Source: Prevotella sp. UBA2739
Lineage (GTDB): Bacteria; Bacteroidota; Bacteroidia; Bacteroidales; Bacteroidaceae
Assembly: GCA_002353525.1 (NCBI GenBank)
Contig: DEJV01000019.1
Coordinates: forward strand, 1 to 59,606
Reading direction: 5' to 3'
DNA length: 59,606 nucleotides
Every line of letters begins with the position of its first letter. Position 1 is the first letter of the stretch. Positions 1-8,789 of this stretch are shown piece after piece. The notes beneath the pieces were generated by a model. It ran no database searches, had not been told where the DNA came from, and was given only the letters and a program-made list of their open reading frames with translations. Position numbers and translations under genes: made by a program.

Positions 1-957
1 TTCTGTCAATCGGAACTTCCCCAAGAAACCTTTGATATTGTTCAAAAAGATTTCGTCGAATTTACCAAAACAAGTAAGTTTGAAATATATTCTTGGGATA
101 GAATAAACACTATTCTGTCAGATGGTCGTTATGGAAATCTTCAGACAACAATAGGTTTCATGTCACGATTTTCAAATATCATTAGTGTCGCTCTTCGACG
201 CAATCCAAGACTGATAAAGCGTTTCCTTAACGCTTATGAGGTGAGAAATACCCTACTGAAGGCATCAGGAATAGATAGTCAAGACAATCGCTTCGCATTG
301 TTGAAGTTAATGCTTTTGGAATATAAGCATGAAAAACTTTTCAATGAGTTATGTGAATGGGTATTTAATCAACCAGGGACACCATCTGAACTTACATTTA
401 TGGAGAAAGCCATTGCAGGAGAGAAAACAGGGAAATACCCTGAGAATAAGGAGTGGGAGCAAACAGACGTTAAGACTCTATTGGGAATAAATCCTTTGTT
501 TAGTTCTGTCAATCTTAAAGAATTGTTTTGGGTTTCAAGAGACAAATTGTCAGATATCATAGGCGGGACTTCCCTATATTCTGCTAAGGTTAAAGACGTG
601 TTCAAAAGAGCTTATAATTACACTTCTGATTCAATCTTGAAAACAATCTGTGTTGATGAAGTCGCAAAATTATCGGCAGATGATAGCCATGACTTCTTTG
701 AGCAATTAGATGAAATGATTATAACTAAACCGAATGAAAAGAATGGCTATAATGTGTATTTCTTTTGTATTGAGAATAATATTGAAGGGGCTTACGCAAA
801 GTTTGTAGGTATACTGGATAGAATTGATGTGCAAAAGATACCATTTTCATTAGGAAACAAGTTTAATGACATAATGAAAATGCATCCAGATAAGAAACTT
901 ATGGAAATCGTTTCTTCAAATAAGAAATTGTCGAATGTTATAAATACTGCGAAATAA
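1..957 (+). CDS. qatA: QatA, KAP-family P-loop ATPase of the Qat defence system (5' end missing)
   Basis: Frame 1 is open from the first base to the TAA at 955, so this is the C-terminal part of a larger protein and the internal ATG at 160 is not the start. About 318 residues are visible. The stretch RNPRLIKRFLNAYEVRNTLL, near residue 64 of the visible part, is typical of the region after the ATPase core in KAP-family NTPases. The Walker motifs must lie upstream of the window. Qat is a four-gene anti-phage system in which QatA is the ATPase. The assignment rests mainly on the three following genes, which match QatB, QatC and QatD in order, with the next ORF starting 1 nt after this stop. The DNA is AT-rich compared with the core genes further right. 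Confidence 0.85.
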   Translation, partial: FCQSELPQETFDIVQKDFVEFTKTSKFEIYSWDRINTILSDGRYGNLQTTIGFMSRFSNIISVALRRNPRLIKRFLNAYEVRNTLLKASGIDSQDNRFALLKLMLLEYKHEKLFNELCEWVFNQPGTPSELTFMEKAIAGEKTGKYPENKEWEQTDVKTLLGINPLFSSVNLKELFWVSRDKLSDIIGGTSLYSAKVKDVFKRAYNYTSDSILKTICVDEVAKLSADDSHDFFEQLDEMIITKPNEKNGYNVYFFCIENNIEGAYAKFVGILDRIDVQKIPFSLGNKFNDIMKMHPDKKLMEIVSSNKKLSNVINTAK

Positions 958-958
958 C

Positions 959-1780
959 ATGGGAACATCTCACCGTTATAAACCAGCAGGTAGCCCCAAA
1001 TGGGGAAATGCATCTAAGGCTGTCACTCAAATATCAAAAGATGTGAGTGAATCAGATGAATTGTCAAACAACCCATCCCCAAATTCATCCCCTCAGAAGA
1101 TAGCAAAGCGTCAGTCTACATTGGAAAAACGTATCTCTAGAAGTTATCATCATGCAGTTAGGGATATGGTTCGCGCTTCAGGAGGACGCAGTTCTGTAGC
1201 AAAAGGGGCTTCCAGGGTGATGGGACATTCTGGTGTATATTATGCAGGGATTTTCACATCGGCATTTCAAGAAATTGCCGAGCAAGGTCTTAGTACATGG
1301 CTTAAAGAAAAAGGAATAGATTCCATTGAAGGGAAGACCACCAAAGAGATAATGGAATTGTTATCAAGTTTTATGCATGACTATTTTACAGGTCTTGATG
1401 ATACAGCAGCCAGGGAAGCTTTAGAGGCAGTGAATGACATGGTTGAAGAGCAAGTTTCTCAAAATGGTGGCGATTTTGATAAGACATTCCAAGAAGTGGT
1501 TTCGTCTGAGTTAATCAAGGATTATCTTGATGTATTCTTTGGGGTTTACATTTATAGCCATTTATCTCAATCTTTTAGTGAACGTTTGCAGAAGAATTGT
1601 GGCTTTGAAGAAGCAAATAACACAATGCTGGAAATAAAAGAATTGATAATAGATGATGTAAAAAGAGGATTTAACAATCGTCCTGCTGGACAGATTGATT
1701 GGAAGGGTAAAGAAGGAAAAAACTTCATCTCTCAGGAATTTAATAGAATTATTCAAATACTTACAAACTATGAAGATTGA
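959..1780 (+). CDS. qatB: QatB, Qat anti-phage system component
   Basis: A 273-residue protein starting one base after the qatA stop. The N-terminus MGTSHRYKPAGSPKWGNASK resembles the MGTS start of QatB proteins, followed by a low-complexity Ser/Pro/Asn stretch at about residues 35 to 55 and then a mostly helical body. No catalytic motif is visible. QatB has no enzymatic family assignment but is needed for Qat defence. The last codons overlap the start of qatC, so the two are probably translationally coupled. The glycine after the initiator Met is a possible site for N-terminal modification by the QueC-like neighbour; that is inference only. Confidence 0.85.
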   Translation: MGTSHRYKPAGSPKWGNASKAVTQISKDVSESDELSNNPSPNSSPQKIAKRQSTLEKRISRSYHHAVRDMVRASGGRSSVAKGASRVMGHSGVYYAGIFTSAFQEIAEQGLSTWLKEKGIDSIEGKTTKEIMELLSSFMHDYFTGLDDTAAREALEAVNDMVEEQVSQNGGDFDKTFQEVVSSELIKDYLDVFFGVYIYSHLSQSFSERLQKNCGFEEANNTMLEIKELIIDDVKRGFNNRPAGQIDWKGKEGKNFISQEFNRIIQILTNYED

Positions 1781-3119
1781 AGTTTTAGATTACAAGGTTA
1801 GTAAGAAAAGAGGAAAGAAAGAGTGCGATTTGATAATACCTTTTTCTATCACATCAAACTCTGGACAAATTGAGTATTCCGCAGCAGAAATTGACATGAA
1901 GATGTTGTCATATTTTGTTGGAAGAATCCCTGTGGTTGCTACCTCTTTCTTGTATCTTTCGGCTATCATATATGCTATTGACCGTTCTGTATCAAGAGAC
2001 AAACATTCTATTGACGGATGGTCGAGAGAACTCGATGTGGTTATTAAGATTCCCAGCCATGAGGCATTTGATGTCCAAAAAGAACATATTGCAAAGTTAC
2101 TATCCTATTTAACAGGAGATTATTGGACCGTATCTTTTCATGAAGCATCTTCTGTTAGACTCACAAAATATAAGGATTGCGACTATTTCGATAGTATAGC
2201 TCAGGTAAATTTATTCTCTGGTGGTCTTGACTCTTTAATTGGAGCCATAGATTTCATGTCGCAATACCCGGAAAAGAAGTTGTTCCTGGCATCACATTAT
2301 GATAGTAAAATGTCAGGAACGCGTAGTGATCAAGAAAGACTACTTCAGCATTTCGCATCGAAGTACAAAGGTCAGTATGTTGTTTTCCCCAAAAGGAATT
2401 CTGTTAGAATTGTTTCTCATATATCAGCAGAAACCACTTGTCGGTCTCGTTCTTTGATGTTTATAGCGATTGCACTCCAGATAGCAGAATACAATAAGTC
2501 AAAAATTATTATTCCAGAGAATGGTTCTGTTTCTTTGAATTATCCGCTGTCACCATCAAGAAGATCATCATGTAGTACACGCACGACTCATCCTGTAATT
2601 ATACATCTGGTGAAAAAACTTTTTGAGAACCTTGGACTCTCTGCAGAAATAGAGAATCCATATGAATTCATGACAAAAGGAGAAATGGTTCGTGATTGTA
2701 AAGATAGACCTTATTTGTTGAGTATTTTATCTGATTCCAACTCCTGTGGAAAAAGGACTCGCCGCCAATTCTTTTATGATAACAAACATGCTACACATTG
2801 TGGTCATTGTATGCCATGTATGTATCGTGAAGCATCATTGATTGGATTCGATGATTCAACTTCCTATGGTAACGAATTGGACTCTTTGTTTAGGCGCAAG
2901 CGATTGCAATTGACAGATGATTTTTTTGCTATGCTGAATTTCCTTAAAACGGATTTGACTGAGGAAGATATTAAAAGGGAATTACGAATTGCAAAGGTTA
3001 ACGAATTGCCTGATTTTGAACGATATGTGGATTTGGTATTTAAAACACGTTCAGAACTAAAGGCTTTAATTGTCACCAAGGGATCGAACGAATTAAAAAG
3101 ATATATTGGTTTGTTATGA
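1770..3119 (+). CDS. qatC: QatC, QueC-like PP-loop enzyme of the Qat system
   Basis: Start chosen at the ATG at 1770, which lies inside the last codons of qatB; the longer reading frame from 1695 begins with TTG and overlaps qatB much more. The product is 449 residues. The PP-loop ATP-binding motif SGGLDS is at residues 150 to 155. A QueC-type zinc site is visible as C326 plus C344, C347 and C350 in HCGHCMPC. QueC makes 7-cyano-7-deazaguanine. QatC is much longer than housekeeping QueC (about 220 residues), with about 140 extra N-terminal residues, and sits with defence genes rather than queD/E/F, so a role in queuosine synthesis is unlikely. Its stop overlaps the qatD start as ATGA. Confidence 0.93.
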   Translation: MKIEVLDYKVSKKRGKKECDLIIPFSITSNSGQIEYSAAEIDMKMLSYFVGRIPVVATSFLYLSAIIYAIDRSVSRDKHSIDGWSRELDVVIKIPSHEAFDVQKEHIAKLLSYLTGDYWTVSFHEASSVRLTKYKDCDYFDSIAQVNLFSGGLDSLIGAIDFMSQYPEKKLFLASHYDSKMSGTRSDQERLLQHFASKYKGQYVVFPKRNSVRIVSHISAETTCRSRSLMFIAIALQIAEYNKSKIIIPENGSVSLNYPLSPSRRSSCSTRTTHPVIIHLVKKLFENLGLSAEIENPYEFMTKGEMVRDCKDRPYLLSILSDSNSCGKRTRRQFFYDNKHATHCGHCMPCMYREASLIGFDDSTSYGNELDSLFRRKRLQLTDDFFAMLNFLKTDLTEEDIKRELRIAKVNELPDFERYVDLVFKTRSELKALIVTKGSNELKRYIGLL

Positions 3120-3802
3120 TTATAGATACACATTGTCACTATGATATGATGGAATCTCCTGAGGATTATATAAACCAGGTGGAGAATACTGGAAATATAG
3201 TCATTGGAATGACAAATCTTCCTAGTCATTTTGCTATAGGTTATGAGCATATTCGTAAGTTTAAAAAGGTAAGATTGGCTTTGGGATTTCATCCTCAATT
3301 GGCAGATGAGCATAAAGATGAACTACCTTTATTTGCAAGATATTTAGGAAAAACATCTTATGTTGGTGAAATCGGTTTGGATTTTTCTTCTGAATATATT
3401 TCAACTAGAGACATCCAAATTTCATGTTTAAAGTCTATATTAGAAGTATTACAGGGAAGGAATAAAATAATAAGTGTTCATTCCAGACGAGCGGAGAAAG
3501 AACTATTTTCACTCCTGCTGGATTATAATATAAAAAACGTCATCTTCCACTGGTATAGTGGTCCTCTTTCTCTAATATCAGACATAATTAGCAAGGGATA
3601 TTATTTTTCTATCAATGAAGCAATGACGTTATCTACTTTGGGAAGGAGAGTAATTGATAAAATTCCAAAAGATAGAATACTTACTGAGAGTGATGCTCCT
3701 TTTAATCGTAAAAACAATATCGCATCAGCTCTTCGAAATCTTGGGTTGGAAGAGAATCTAATAGAAAGGAACTTCTGTCGGCTGATGCAACTTATTAGGT
3801 AG
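3116..3802 (+). CDS. qatD: QatD, TatD-family metal-dependent hydrolase of the Qat system
   Basis: A 228-residue TatD-like amidohydrolase fold protein whose ATG overlaps the qatC stop by four bases. Metal-site motifs occur in order: DTHCHYD at residues 3 to 9, HPQ near 61, GEIGLDF near 83 supplying the glutamate, SVHSRRAEKE near 120, FHWYSG near 143 and TESDAPF near 192. The set is complete, so nuclease activity is plausible. It is slightly shorter than housekeeping TatD (about 260). It is the last gene of the Qat operon; about 250 bases of degraded sequence follow. Confidence 0.92.
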   Translation: MIIDTHCHYDMMESPEDYINQVENTGNIVIGMTNLPSHFAIGYEHIRKFKKVRLALGFHPQLADEHKDELPLFARYLGKTSYVGEIGLDFSSEYISTRDIQISCLKSILEVLQGRNKIISVHSRRAEKELFSLLLDYNIKNVIFHWYSGPLSLISDIISKGYYFSINEAMTLSTLGRRVIDKIPKDRILTESDAPFNRKNNIASALRNLGLEENLIERNFCRLMQLIR

Positions 3803-3850
3803 ATGTAGAGAATATTATCCAAAAAGCGATGCATCTAATGATAATACGTT

Positions 3851-3916
3851 ATGCTAAAGAATTTGAGTAAGCTGAAACTAGGAGAAAACCAGAATATAGA
3901 ATACAAAGAGTCGTAG
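3851..3916 (+). pseudogene. Decayed 5' fragment of an AlbA_2-domain gene
   Basis: A 21-codon reading frame ends in LGENQNIEYKES and a TAG. GENQNIEYKES followed by W and an acidic residue is the typical N-terminal signature of AlbA_2 (Schlafen-like, AAA_4) proteins of Bacteroidales. Here the Trp codon position is a stop and the downstream sequence no longer encodes the domain. Another frame just after it (about 3915 to 3995) reads as ordinary protein, SAMGIVEDANLFIENDKE, which suggests that pieces of one or two former genes are joined here. The intact AlbA_2 gene at 4051 belongs to a different subtype, so this is not simply its upstream part. Confidence 0.5.
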
Positions 3917-4050
3917 TGCGATGGGTATCGTGGAGGATGCAAACCTGTTCATCGAGAACGACAAGGAGTATGGGACGTACGAAACTGGAAAATAGCTGAT
4001 GTATGAAGTAAGAACTAATAATATCGAACTGAATAAAACGTTATAAATAT

Positions 4051-5514
4051 ATGGCACTAACAATTGATGAACTGAAAATACTGATACAGACTGACGAGCA
4101 TCGTCAGTTGGAATTAAAGAAAACCACAGGTGAGTTGAAGGAAGGCATGCATACCGCTTGTGCCTTCTTAAATACAGAAGGTGGTTGGCTCATCTTCGGT
4201 GTTGCTCCAAAGTCATTGAAGATTTTGGGACAACAAGTTACTGACAATACTCAAAAAGAGATTGCCCAGGCTCTGAGCTATATGGAGCCTCAGGTTGATG
4301 TGCGGGTAGAGTATATCGACGTGCCTAATCGGCCAGACTATAAGGTGATTGCTATGCACTTTGATGGATGGGCATGGGGGATGGTACCTTATACTTATCA
4401 TGGTTGTCCATACTACAAGGTGGAGAGTACAACGAAGGAGATGCCGCGCGACATGTACGAAGAGCGGTTGCGAAGAAGTAAGCCGGACATGTTTGCATGG
4501 GAGCGGCAACCATCGGAGTTTACAGATGTCAGTTCTCTGGATGAGAAACTGATACGTGGCGTGGTGCGTCTTGGTGTTGAGAGAGGTAGGTTGTCAGAAC
4601 TGGCTCTTACTGAACCTATCGGAGATGTGTTGGGCAAATGGAAGTTGACCACAGGTGAAAGACCTCTGAATGCCGCAACGGCGCTCTTCACGAAAGATAC
4701 TGGCATGTACACGCAGTTCACAATGCGTCTGGCTCGTTTCCAAGGTACTGACAAGAATGAGTTTATCGACAATCAGCGAGTGGAAGGGAACATATTCGTA
4801 TTGCTCAACGAGGCGATGAACTTCTTCCGCAAACACTTGAATATACACGGAAAGATTGTCGGACTGGTCCGTGATGAATATCTGGAGGTACCTGCCGAAG
4901 CTTTGCGTGAGGCGGTCTTGAATGCCCTTTGTCATCGCCAGTACGAACGGTATAACCTAACCATAGGTATTGCCATCTACGATGACCGTATCGAAATCGA
5001 GAATCCTGGTATATTGCCTCCGCAGATTACACCCGAAAACATCCGTCAACCTCACATATCATACCCATACAATCCTCTAATAGCTAATGTGTTGTATAGT
5101 ACAACCTATATTGAGAACTGGGGTTCAGGTGTGAAACGCATCATGGAGGCTTGCCAAAAGAGAGGTGTAGCTGCACCTACATGGTCTATCAATGGTGGCT
5201 TTGTTGTGGTGACATTCATGAGACCTGCAAAGGGTGTTACTCAAGATGTTACTCAAGGTGTTACCCAAGGTGGCACTCAAGATGGCACTCAAGGTGGCAC
5301 CCAAGATGGCACTCAAGGTGGCACCCAAGAAGAGATTCTTGATAAATGGATCGAAAACCAAATCAGAGAGAATCCTCAAATTACAACGGAGGAACTGGCC
5401 CAAATGAGTAAAAAGGGACTTAGAACCATCAAGCGCCATATTGCCAAAATGCCACATATCCGTTATGTGGGTAGTGGCTATAGCGGTCATTGGGAGGTAC
5501 TTGACAAAGAATAA
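4051..5514 (+). CDS. AlbA_2 / GHKL-ATPase / winged-helix protein (RecG-like ATP-binding protein)
   Basis: 487 residues. Residues 1 to about 130 form an AlbA_2 (Schlafen AlbA_2) domain, with QLELKKTTGE near residue 19 and AFLNTEGGWLIFGV near 38. Residues about 280 to 375 match the HATPase_c_4 domain often annotated as RecG-like, with EALREAVLNALCHRQYE and DDRIEIENPGILP. A linker of eight four-residue units, (G/D)(V/G)TQ, spans 395 to 426. It is followed by a C-terminal winged helix ending at 487. Such proteins are widespread in Bacteroidales accessory DNA; proposed roles are regulatory or defensive and none is proven. It stands alone between the Qat operon and the minus-strand mobilization genes, convergent with the latter. 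Confidence 0.85.
   Translation: MALTIDELKILIQTDEHRQLELKKTTGELKEGMHTACAFLNTEGGWLIFGVAPKSLKILGQQVTDNTQKEIAQALSYMEPQVDVRVEYIDVPNRPDYKVIAMHFDGWAWGMVPYTYHGCPYYKVESTTKEMPRDMYEERLRRSKPDMFAWERQPSEFTDVSSLDEKLIRGVVRLGVERGRLSELALTEPIGDVLGKWKLTTGERPLNAATALFTKDTGMYTQFTMRLARFQGTDKNEFIDNQRVEGNIFVLLNEAMNFFRKHLNIHGKIVGLVRDEYLEVPAEALREAVLNALCHRQYERYNLTIGIAIYDDRIEIENPGILPPQITPENIRQPHISYPYNPLIANVLYSTTYIENWGSGVKRIMEACQKRGVAAPTWSINGGFVVVTFMRPAKGVTQDVTQGVTQGGTQDGTQGGTQDGTQGGTQEEILDKWIENQIRENPQITTEELAQMSKKGLRTIKRHIAKMPHIRYVGSGYSGHWEVLDKE
5233..5328 (+). repeat. In-frame 12-bp tandem repeat, eight units
   Basis: Eight consecutive 12-bp units inside the AlbA_2 gene encode GVTQ, DVTQ, GVTQ, GGTQ, DGTQ, GGTQ, DGTQ and GGTQ. 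The unit length is a multiple of three, so slippage changes linker length without breaking the frame. The units differ at a few positions (GTT or GGC; ACT or ACC), so the array has begun to diverge. It sits exactly between the ATPase-like domain and the winged helix. Confidence 0.95.
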
Positions 5515-5574
5515 AGCCACCATCGCGATTTGCGACAGTGGTTTCAACGTTTGTCTATATTAGACAAGACTCGA

Positions 5575-6105
5575 TTAGCACTTCAACCATTGAAGAATCA
5601 ATTGCAAAAGACACCAAAGTGAATATAGCGAGGTGAGATACGAGATGCCTGCCCACCAACAGAATACTTTGGGGGGCAGGTATACCCCCTTGCCCGACTT
5701 TATGAGTGACAGCAATTCTTCATTCTGATTACGATATTCTTGTAGCAGCATCCGTCGATGGTTGGCAAGAAGAGCAATCTCAGCCTTGATTAGTTCCTCT
5801 CTTGCGGATTTGATGGTATTCAAACACTCGTCGGTCATTTCAACTTTCAACACAGTTGACTCGGCTCGGGTAACTGCACGACAGAAAGCGGAAACAGCAG
5901 TGTCCATGCTGTCTTTGGCTGCATTCAATGCTTTCACCATATCCGTTCCATCTTTGGCCGCCTTCTCAACTTTTTGAATGTTATCGTTCAAGTCACTCAT
6001 GGCTTGTTTCAGAAGTTGAATATCAGTGTCAAGGTTAGCCTTTTGTTCCTTGACTTCTTCCTGTTTGTTGATTTCCTCAACAAGGCTATCATATTTATTT
6101 CCCAT
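5575..6105 (-). CDS. Hypothetical coiled-coil protein with C-terminal membrane anchor, mobilization-linked
   Basis: 176 residues, family not recognised. Residues 1 to about 130 are charged, rich in Glu, Lys, Ala and Leu, and look like a long helix or coiled coil. Residues about 147 to 175 are hydrophobic with several Trp and Cys (FCWWAGISYLTSLYSLWCLL), consistent with one C-terminal membrane segment and almost no residues after it. It starts 11 bp downstream of the relaxase gene on the same strand, so it is probably co-transcribed. A tail-anchored accessory factor for mobilization, perhaps bringing the relaxosome to the membrane, is a reasonable guess but not shown by sequence. Confidence 0.75.
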   Translation of the reverse strand: MGNKYDSLVEEINKQEEVKEQKANLDTDIQLLKQAMSDLNDNIQKVEKAAKDGTDMVKALNAAKDSMDTAVSAFCRAVTRAESTVLKVEMTDECLNTIKSAREELIKAEIALLANHRRMLLQEYRNQNEELLSLIKSGKGVYLPPKVFCWWAGISYLTSLYSLWCLLQLILQWLKC

Positions 6106-6116
6106 AATTTTTGCTT

Positions 6117-7352
6117 TTAATGTCTATGTCCTTTATGTCTCCTGATAGGCTTGCATAGCCAATTAGCGAGTTGGGCGCAACGACGTGCCCATTCACGTTC
6201 ATCATCATCCTTGTCTTTGCCCCAGTTTGATGGGGTGGAACCACCGCCACCACAGGATTCTGACATGGATGTGGCAGCATCAACGTAGTTCATGAATAGC
6301 AGCATAGCCACATTCAAGATGTTCTCGAAGGGCACAGATTCGTCAGGAACTTCGATGGCATCCTTCATAGCCGTGTATGCCTCCAGTGGCATTGCGATGG
6401 AATAATGCTTATCGTCAACGAGCAGTGTTTTCCTGAAGATAGGTGATACTTCCGGCCTGGTCTGGACAACACTCTGACGCTCTGAGTTGCGTTCAACAAT
6501 AGGCCTCCTTTCAGTAGTTTGGGAGGTGCCCACGGTAGAGCTGGATTTTACCACACTTGGAGCGACTGGGTGAAGTTTCTTCCATGTGGCTTCAAGTTTG
6601 GGTGCGGTCAGGTTACGGCTTTTACCAAGCGTGGATGACTTGAAGCGAGAATTGCCACGAAGGATGGTGTAACCATGCAAGACACCATGTTTATCTCGTT
6701 GCTCATGGACATTGTAGCCACGACTTTCAAGGGAGTATTTATAGCTGTCCCAATCGTATCTTGACATTCCACGAAGGATGTCATAACAGGCTTCCGCTAT
6801 TTCCTTCTCGTGAGCCTCGTGAATATCCTCGGGCAGCTCCCATCCACGTTCAATGTTGATGGCATGGGCAGCCTTGACAGCACTATCCCCGATGAAGGAG
6901 TCATTCATAAGATTCCCGTCAAGGTCGATGCGGTTGATGAGGATGTGAAGGTGAGGGATGCCGGACTTCGCATCAAAGTGAAGACAGGCGAATATCTGTG
7001 CCCTGTCCAGATTGAACTTGCCTTTACCATTCTTCTTGCCTTCCCTGGTTTGGACATCCTTCTGGAGCTCATCGAGGAACCGTAGCGCATACTCGAACCA
7101 GTCATTGAGCATCCATCCCTTTGTCTCTTCAAGGGATGGGGAAACCTCCAGTCGAAGGGTCGGATTCTTGACGGGCTTACGCCTGAATTTGGGTTCATAC
7201 TTTTGGTGAATGGTTTCCATCGCTCCCCACATGGCGAGAGGAGTAAGCCCCTCGTCAAAGTTGCGTGTCAACACAATGTCTGCACGGTTATGCTTGGTGG
7301 CATAGTTGGTCATGGCTGCGCCATGCGGTATAGATCTTGCTTTTGCTATCAT
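6117..7352 (-). CDS. Relaxase / mobilization nuclease (MobP/MobB-like)
   Basis: 411 residues of the relaxase/mobilization nuclease family. N-terminal Tyr residues occur in MTNYATKHNRADIV near residue 15, and the HxH metal motif in FDAKSGIPHLHILINRIDLD near residue 127 completes a typical HUH-type catalytic site. It would nick oriT and stay covalently bound during conjugative transfer. The C-terminal 100 residues include a low-complexity stretch and a Gly-rich, acidic tail. It lies between the MobC-like gene (4 bp gap) and the membrane-anchored protein (11 bp gap), forming a three-gene mobilization operon. No type IV secretion genes are present, so transfer would need a helper element. Confidence 0.9.
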   Translation of the reverse strand: MIAKARSIPHGAAMTNYATKHNRADIVLTRNFDEGLTPLAMWGAMETIHQKYEPKFRRKPVKNPTLRLEVSPSLEETKGWMLNDWFEYALRFLDELQKDVQTREGKKNGKGKFNLDRAQIFACLHFDAKSGIPHLHILINRIDLDGNLMNDSFIGDSAVKAAHAINIERGWELPEDIHEAHEKEIAEACYDILRGMSRYDWDSYKYSLESRGYNVHEQRDKHGVLHGYTILRGNSRFKSSTLGKSRNLTAPKLEATWKKLHPVAPSVVKSSSTVGTSQTTERRPIVERNSERQSVVQTRPEVSPIFRKTLLVDDKHYSIAMPLEAYTAMKDAIEVPDESVPFENILNVAMLLFMNYVDAATSMSESCGGGGSTPSNWGKDKDDDEREWARRCAQLANWLCKPIRRHKGHRH

Positions 7353-7356
7353 AACA

Positions 7357-7719
7357 TTATCTTTTGAACATTCCTTCTATTTCTGCTAATCTGCGGATAA
7401 GGCTGTTTACGCCCTCTATCCACTGCCGCATAAACTGTTCGTTGCGGAAGTACTTCTTACGCTGTTCCTGAGTAGTGCCATGAAGGGCATTCTTAATCAG
7501 AACAAGTTCACCTCGGGCAGCTTTCAGCGACATCAGGGCATCAGCCTCTTTGTCGCTCATCATTACCTTTGGCTCTTGCCCAAGGGAAGTGTCATGGATA
7601 TACTGGCTTTTCTTCAGTCCACAGGCTGCAGCCAGCTTTACAATCTTTTCGTTCTCGTCGGGCGTATAGCACACGGTGATACGTGGATTGCGCCCTTTAC
7701 GTTCTATGTTCTTTTTCAT
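7357..7719 (-). CDS. MobC-like relaxosome accessory protein
   Basis: 120 residues. The N-terminal RKGRNPRITVCYTPDENEKI followed by a helix resembles ribbon-helix-helix proteins that accompany relaxases in Bacteroides mobilizable elements. The middle region (LMSLKAARGELVLIKNALHG) and the C-terminus (RQWIEGVNSLIRRLAEIE) match the helical tail of MobC-type proteins. Expected role: bind oriT and help the relaxase nick. It is the first gene of the mobilization operon, directly after the non-coding stretch that is the best oriT candidate, and ends 4 bp before the relaxase start. Confidence 0.85.
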   Translation of the reverse strand: MKKNIERKGRNPRITVCYTPDENEKIVKLAAACGLKKSQYIHDTSLGQEPKVMMSDKEADALMSLKAARGELVLIKNALHGTTQEQRKKYFRNEQFMRQWIEGVNSLIRRLAEIEGMFKR

Positions 7720-7901
7720 TTCTAAATGGTTTTATCAGTAGGTTTATAACTGGGCTTGGTCAACCCAATGCGAGCCTGCGAGTATTGCAAGAGGTCAAAT
7801 AGTCGGGCAAATAGCGGAGCGGATTGTCAGACATTGACACTTCTTGTTTAGAGAGTACGAAAATTCAAGCTCCCTTCGGGTTGTCCCAAAGCCTTGGAAG
7901 G
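7720..7901. other. Candidate origin of transfer (oriT)
   Basis: 182 non-coding bases directly upstream of the MobC-like and relaxase genes. They contain several short repeats: TGGGCTTGGTCAACCCA around 7751 with inverted outer bases, GCGAG repeated around 7770, CAAATAG repeated around 7796 and 7805, and the palindrome CCTTGGAAGG near 7893. Position next to the relaxosome genes and the density of small repeats suggest oriT; the nick site cannot be identified by eye. Confidence 0.4.
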
Positions 7902-8789
7902 TTATCCGGCATCCTCGGGTGTCGTTTCGTCAACGGCGATGGCGGTAGCATCTGGAAGGGTCTCACATGACGGCTCAGAGGATGGCTGCGCCTCGTTCTC
8001 TGGGCTGTCATTAAGATAGGCAGCATCTGTCAAGGTGATGGACGGGGAAAGGCTTCCTTCATTCGAGATGGTTGGCTCGACACCATCATTGAATTGTTTC
8101 CTTTCCCTATCGTTACCATCATTGGAATTGTCACGACTAACGGGGGCAGTATGCTTGGAAGTGTACTCATCCCTTTGTTCGATGGTTTGCCCATCTGATT
8201 GATGTGCGATATTCGCCTTATCAATCTCAGTTGAAGAAAGGGATAAGGATTTGTCCTTCATCCTATCTTCTGTAGCAGTTTTATTGGTAGTGATCCCTTC
8301 GGTAGCACAACCATTAACAACAGTACCGCTGACAACAACTCCATCGGTAGCACTTCCTTTGGTAACATCCTGACTTTTATGGTTAGCCTTGATGCGTTGC
8401 TCGATCTGAGGATGGCGTGAGTAATGTGCATTGCGAATAACCTGATTGCCGAAATACCAACTGGCAAGGCAATGGACTGTGAAGATAGTGGTACGGCAAT
8501 TAGGCACAGATGATACAAGCCCCACCTCATGGAACATGTCAACCATCTTGGAGGCTGTCTTGCGGTTGCACTTCCAGAGCTTGGCAAGTTCTACCTCTGA
8601 AATAGCGAACTGCCCTGGAGTTAGGTCAACTGAATACTCTTTCTTCTCATAGTGCGTCGGCTCCTTCACTGCCATTTGCAAGAATGTGGCAAAGCACTTC
8701 ATGCGGTCGAATCCCTGCGGATAGTTAGATAGAAAATCCAACTGTCGGTCTGATAGAAACAGACCATAAGATAAATCTTCTTTGTGCAT
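7902..8789 (-). CDS. Winged-helix protein of the mobilizable element, possible replication or control protein
   Basis: 295 residues. Residues about 45 to 100 (LTPGQFAISEVELAKLWKCNRKTASKMVDMFHEVGLVSS) look like a winged helix-turn-helix similar to those in plasmid and phage replication initiators. The last 150 residues are low complexity, rich in Thr, Ser, Asp, Glu and Asn, and probably disordered. It lies between the primase-helicase gene and the candidate oriT, all on the same strand. A role in starting element replication or in regulating it is inferred from position and the DNA-binding domain; the exact family is not recognised. Confidence 0.75.
   Translation of the reverse strand: MHKEDLSYGLFLSDRQLDFLSNYPQGFDRMKCFATFLQMAVKEPTHYEKKEYSVDLTPGQFAISEVELAKLWKCNRKTASKMVDMFHEVGLVSSVPNCRTTIFTVHCLASWYFGNQVIRNAHYSRHPQIEQRIKANHKSQDVTKGSATDGVVVSGTVVNGCATEGITTNKTATEDRMKDKSLSLSSTEIDKANIAHQSDGQTIEQRDEYTSKHTAPVSRDNSNDGNDRERKQFNDGVEPTISNEGSLSPSITLTDAAYLNDSPENEAQPSSEPSCETLPDATAIAVDETTPEDAG

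Noticed and set aside
1695..1769. 25-residue upstream extension of QatC
   Set aside because: Begins with TTG and overlaps qatB by 86 bases; the ATG at 1770 gives the usual short overlap.
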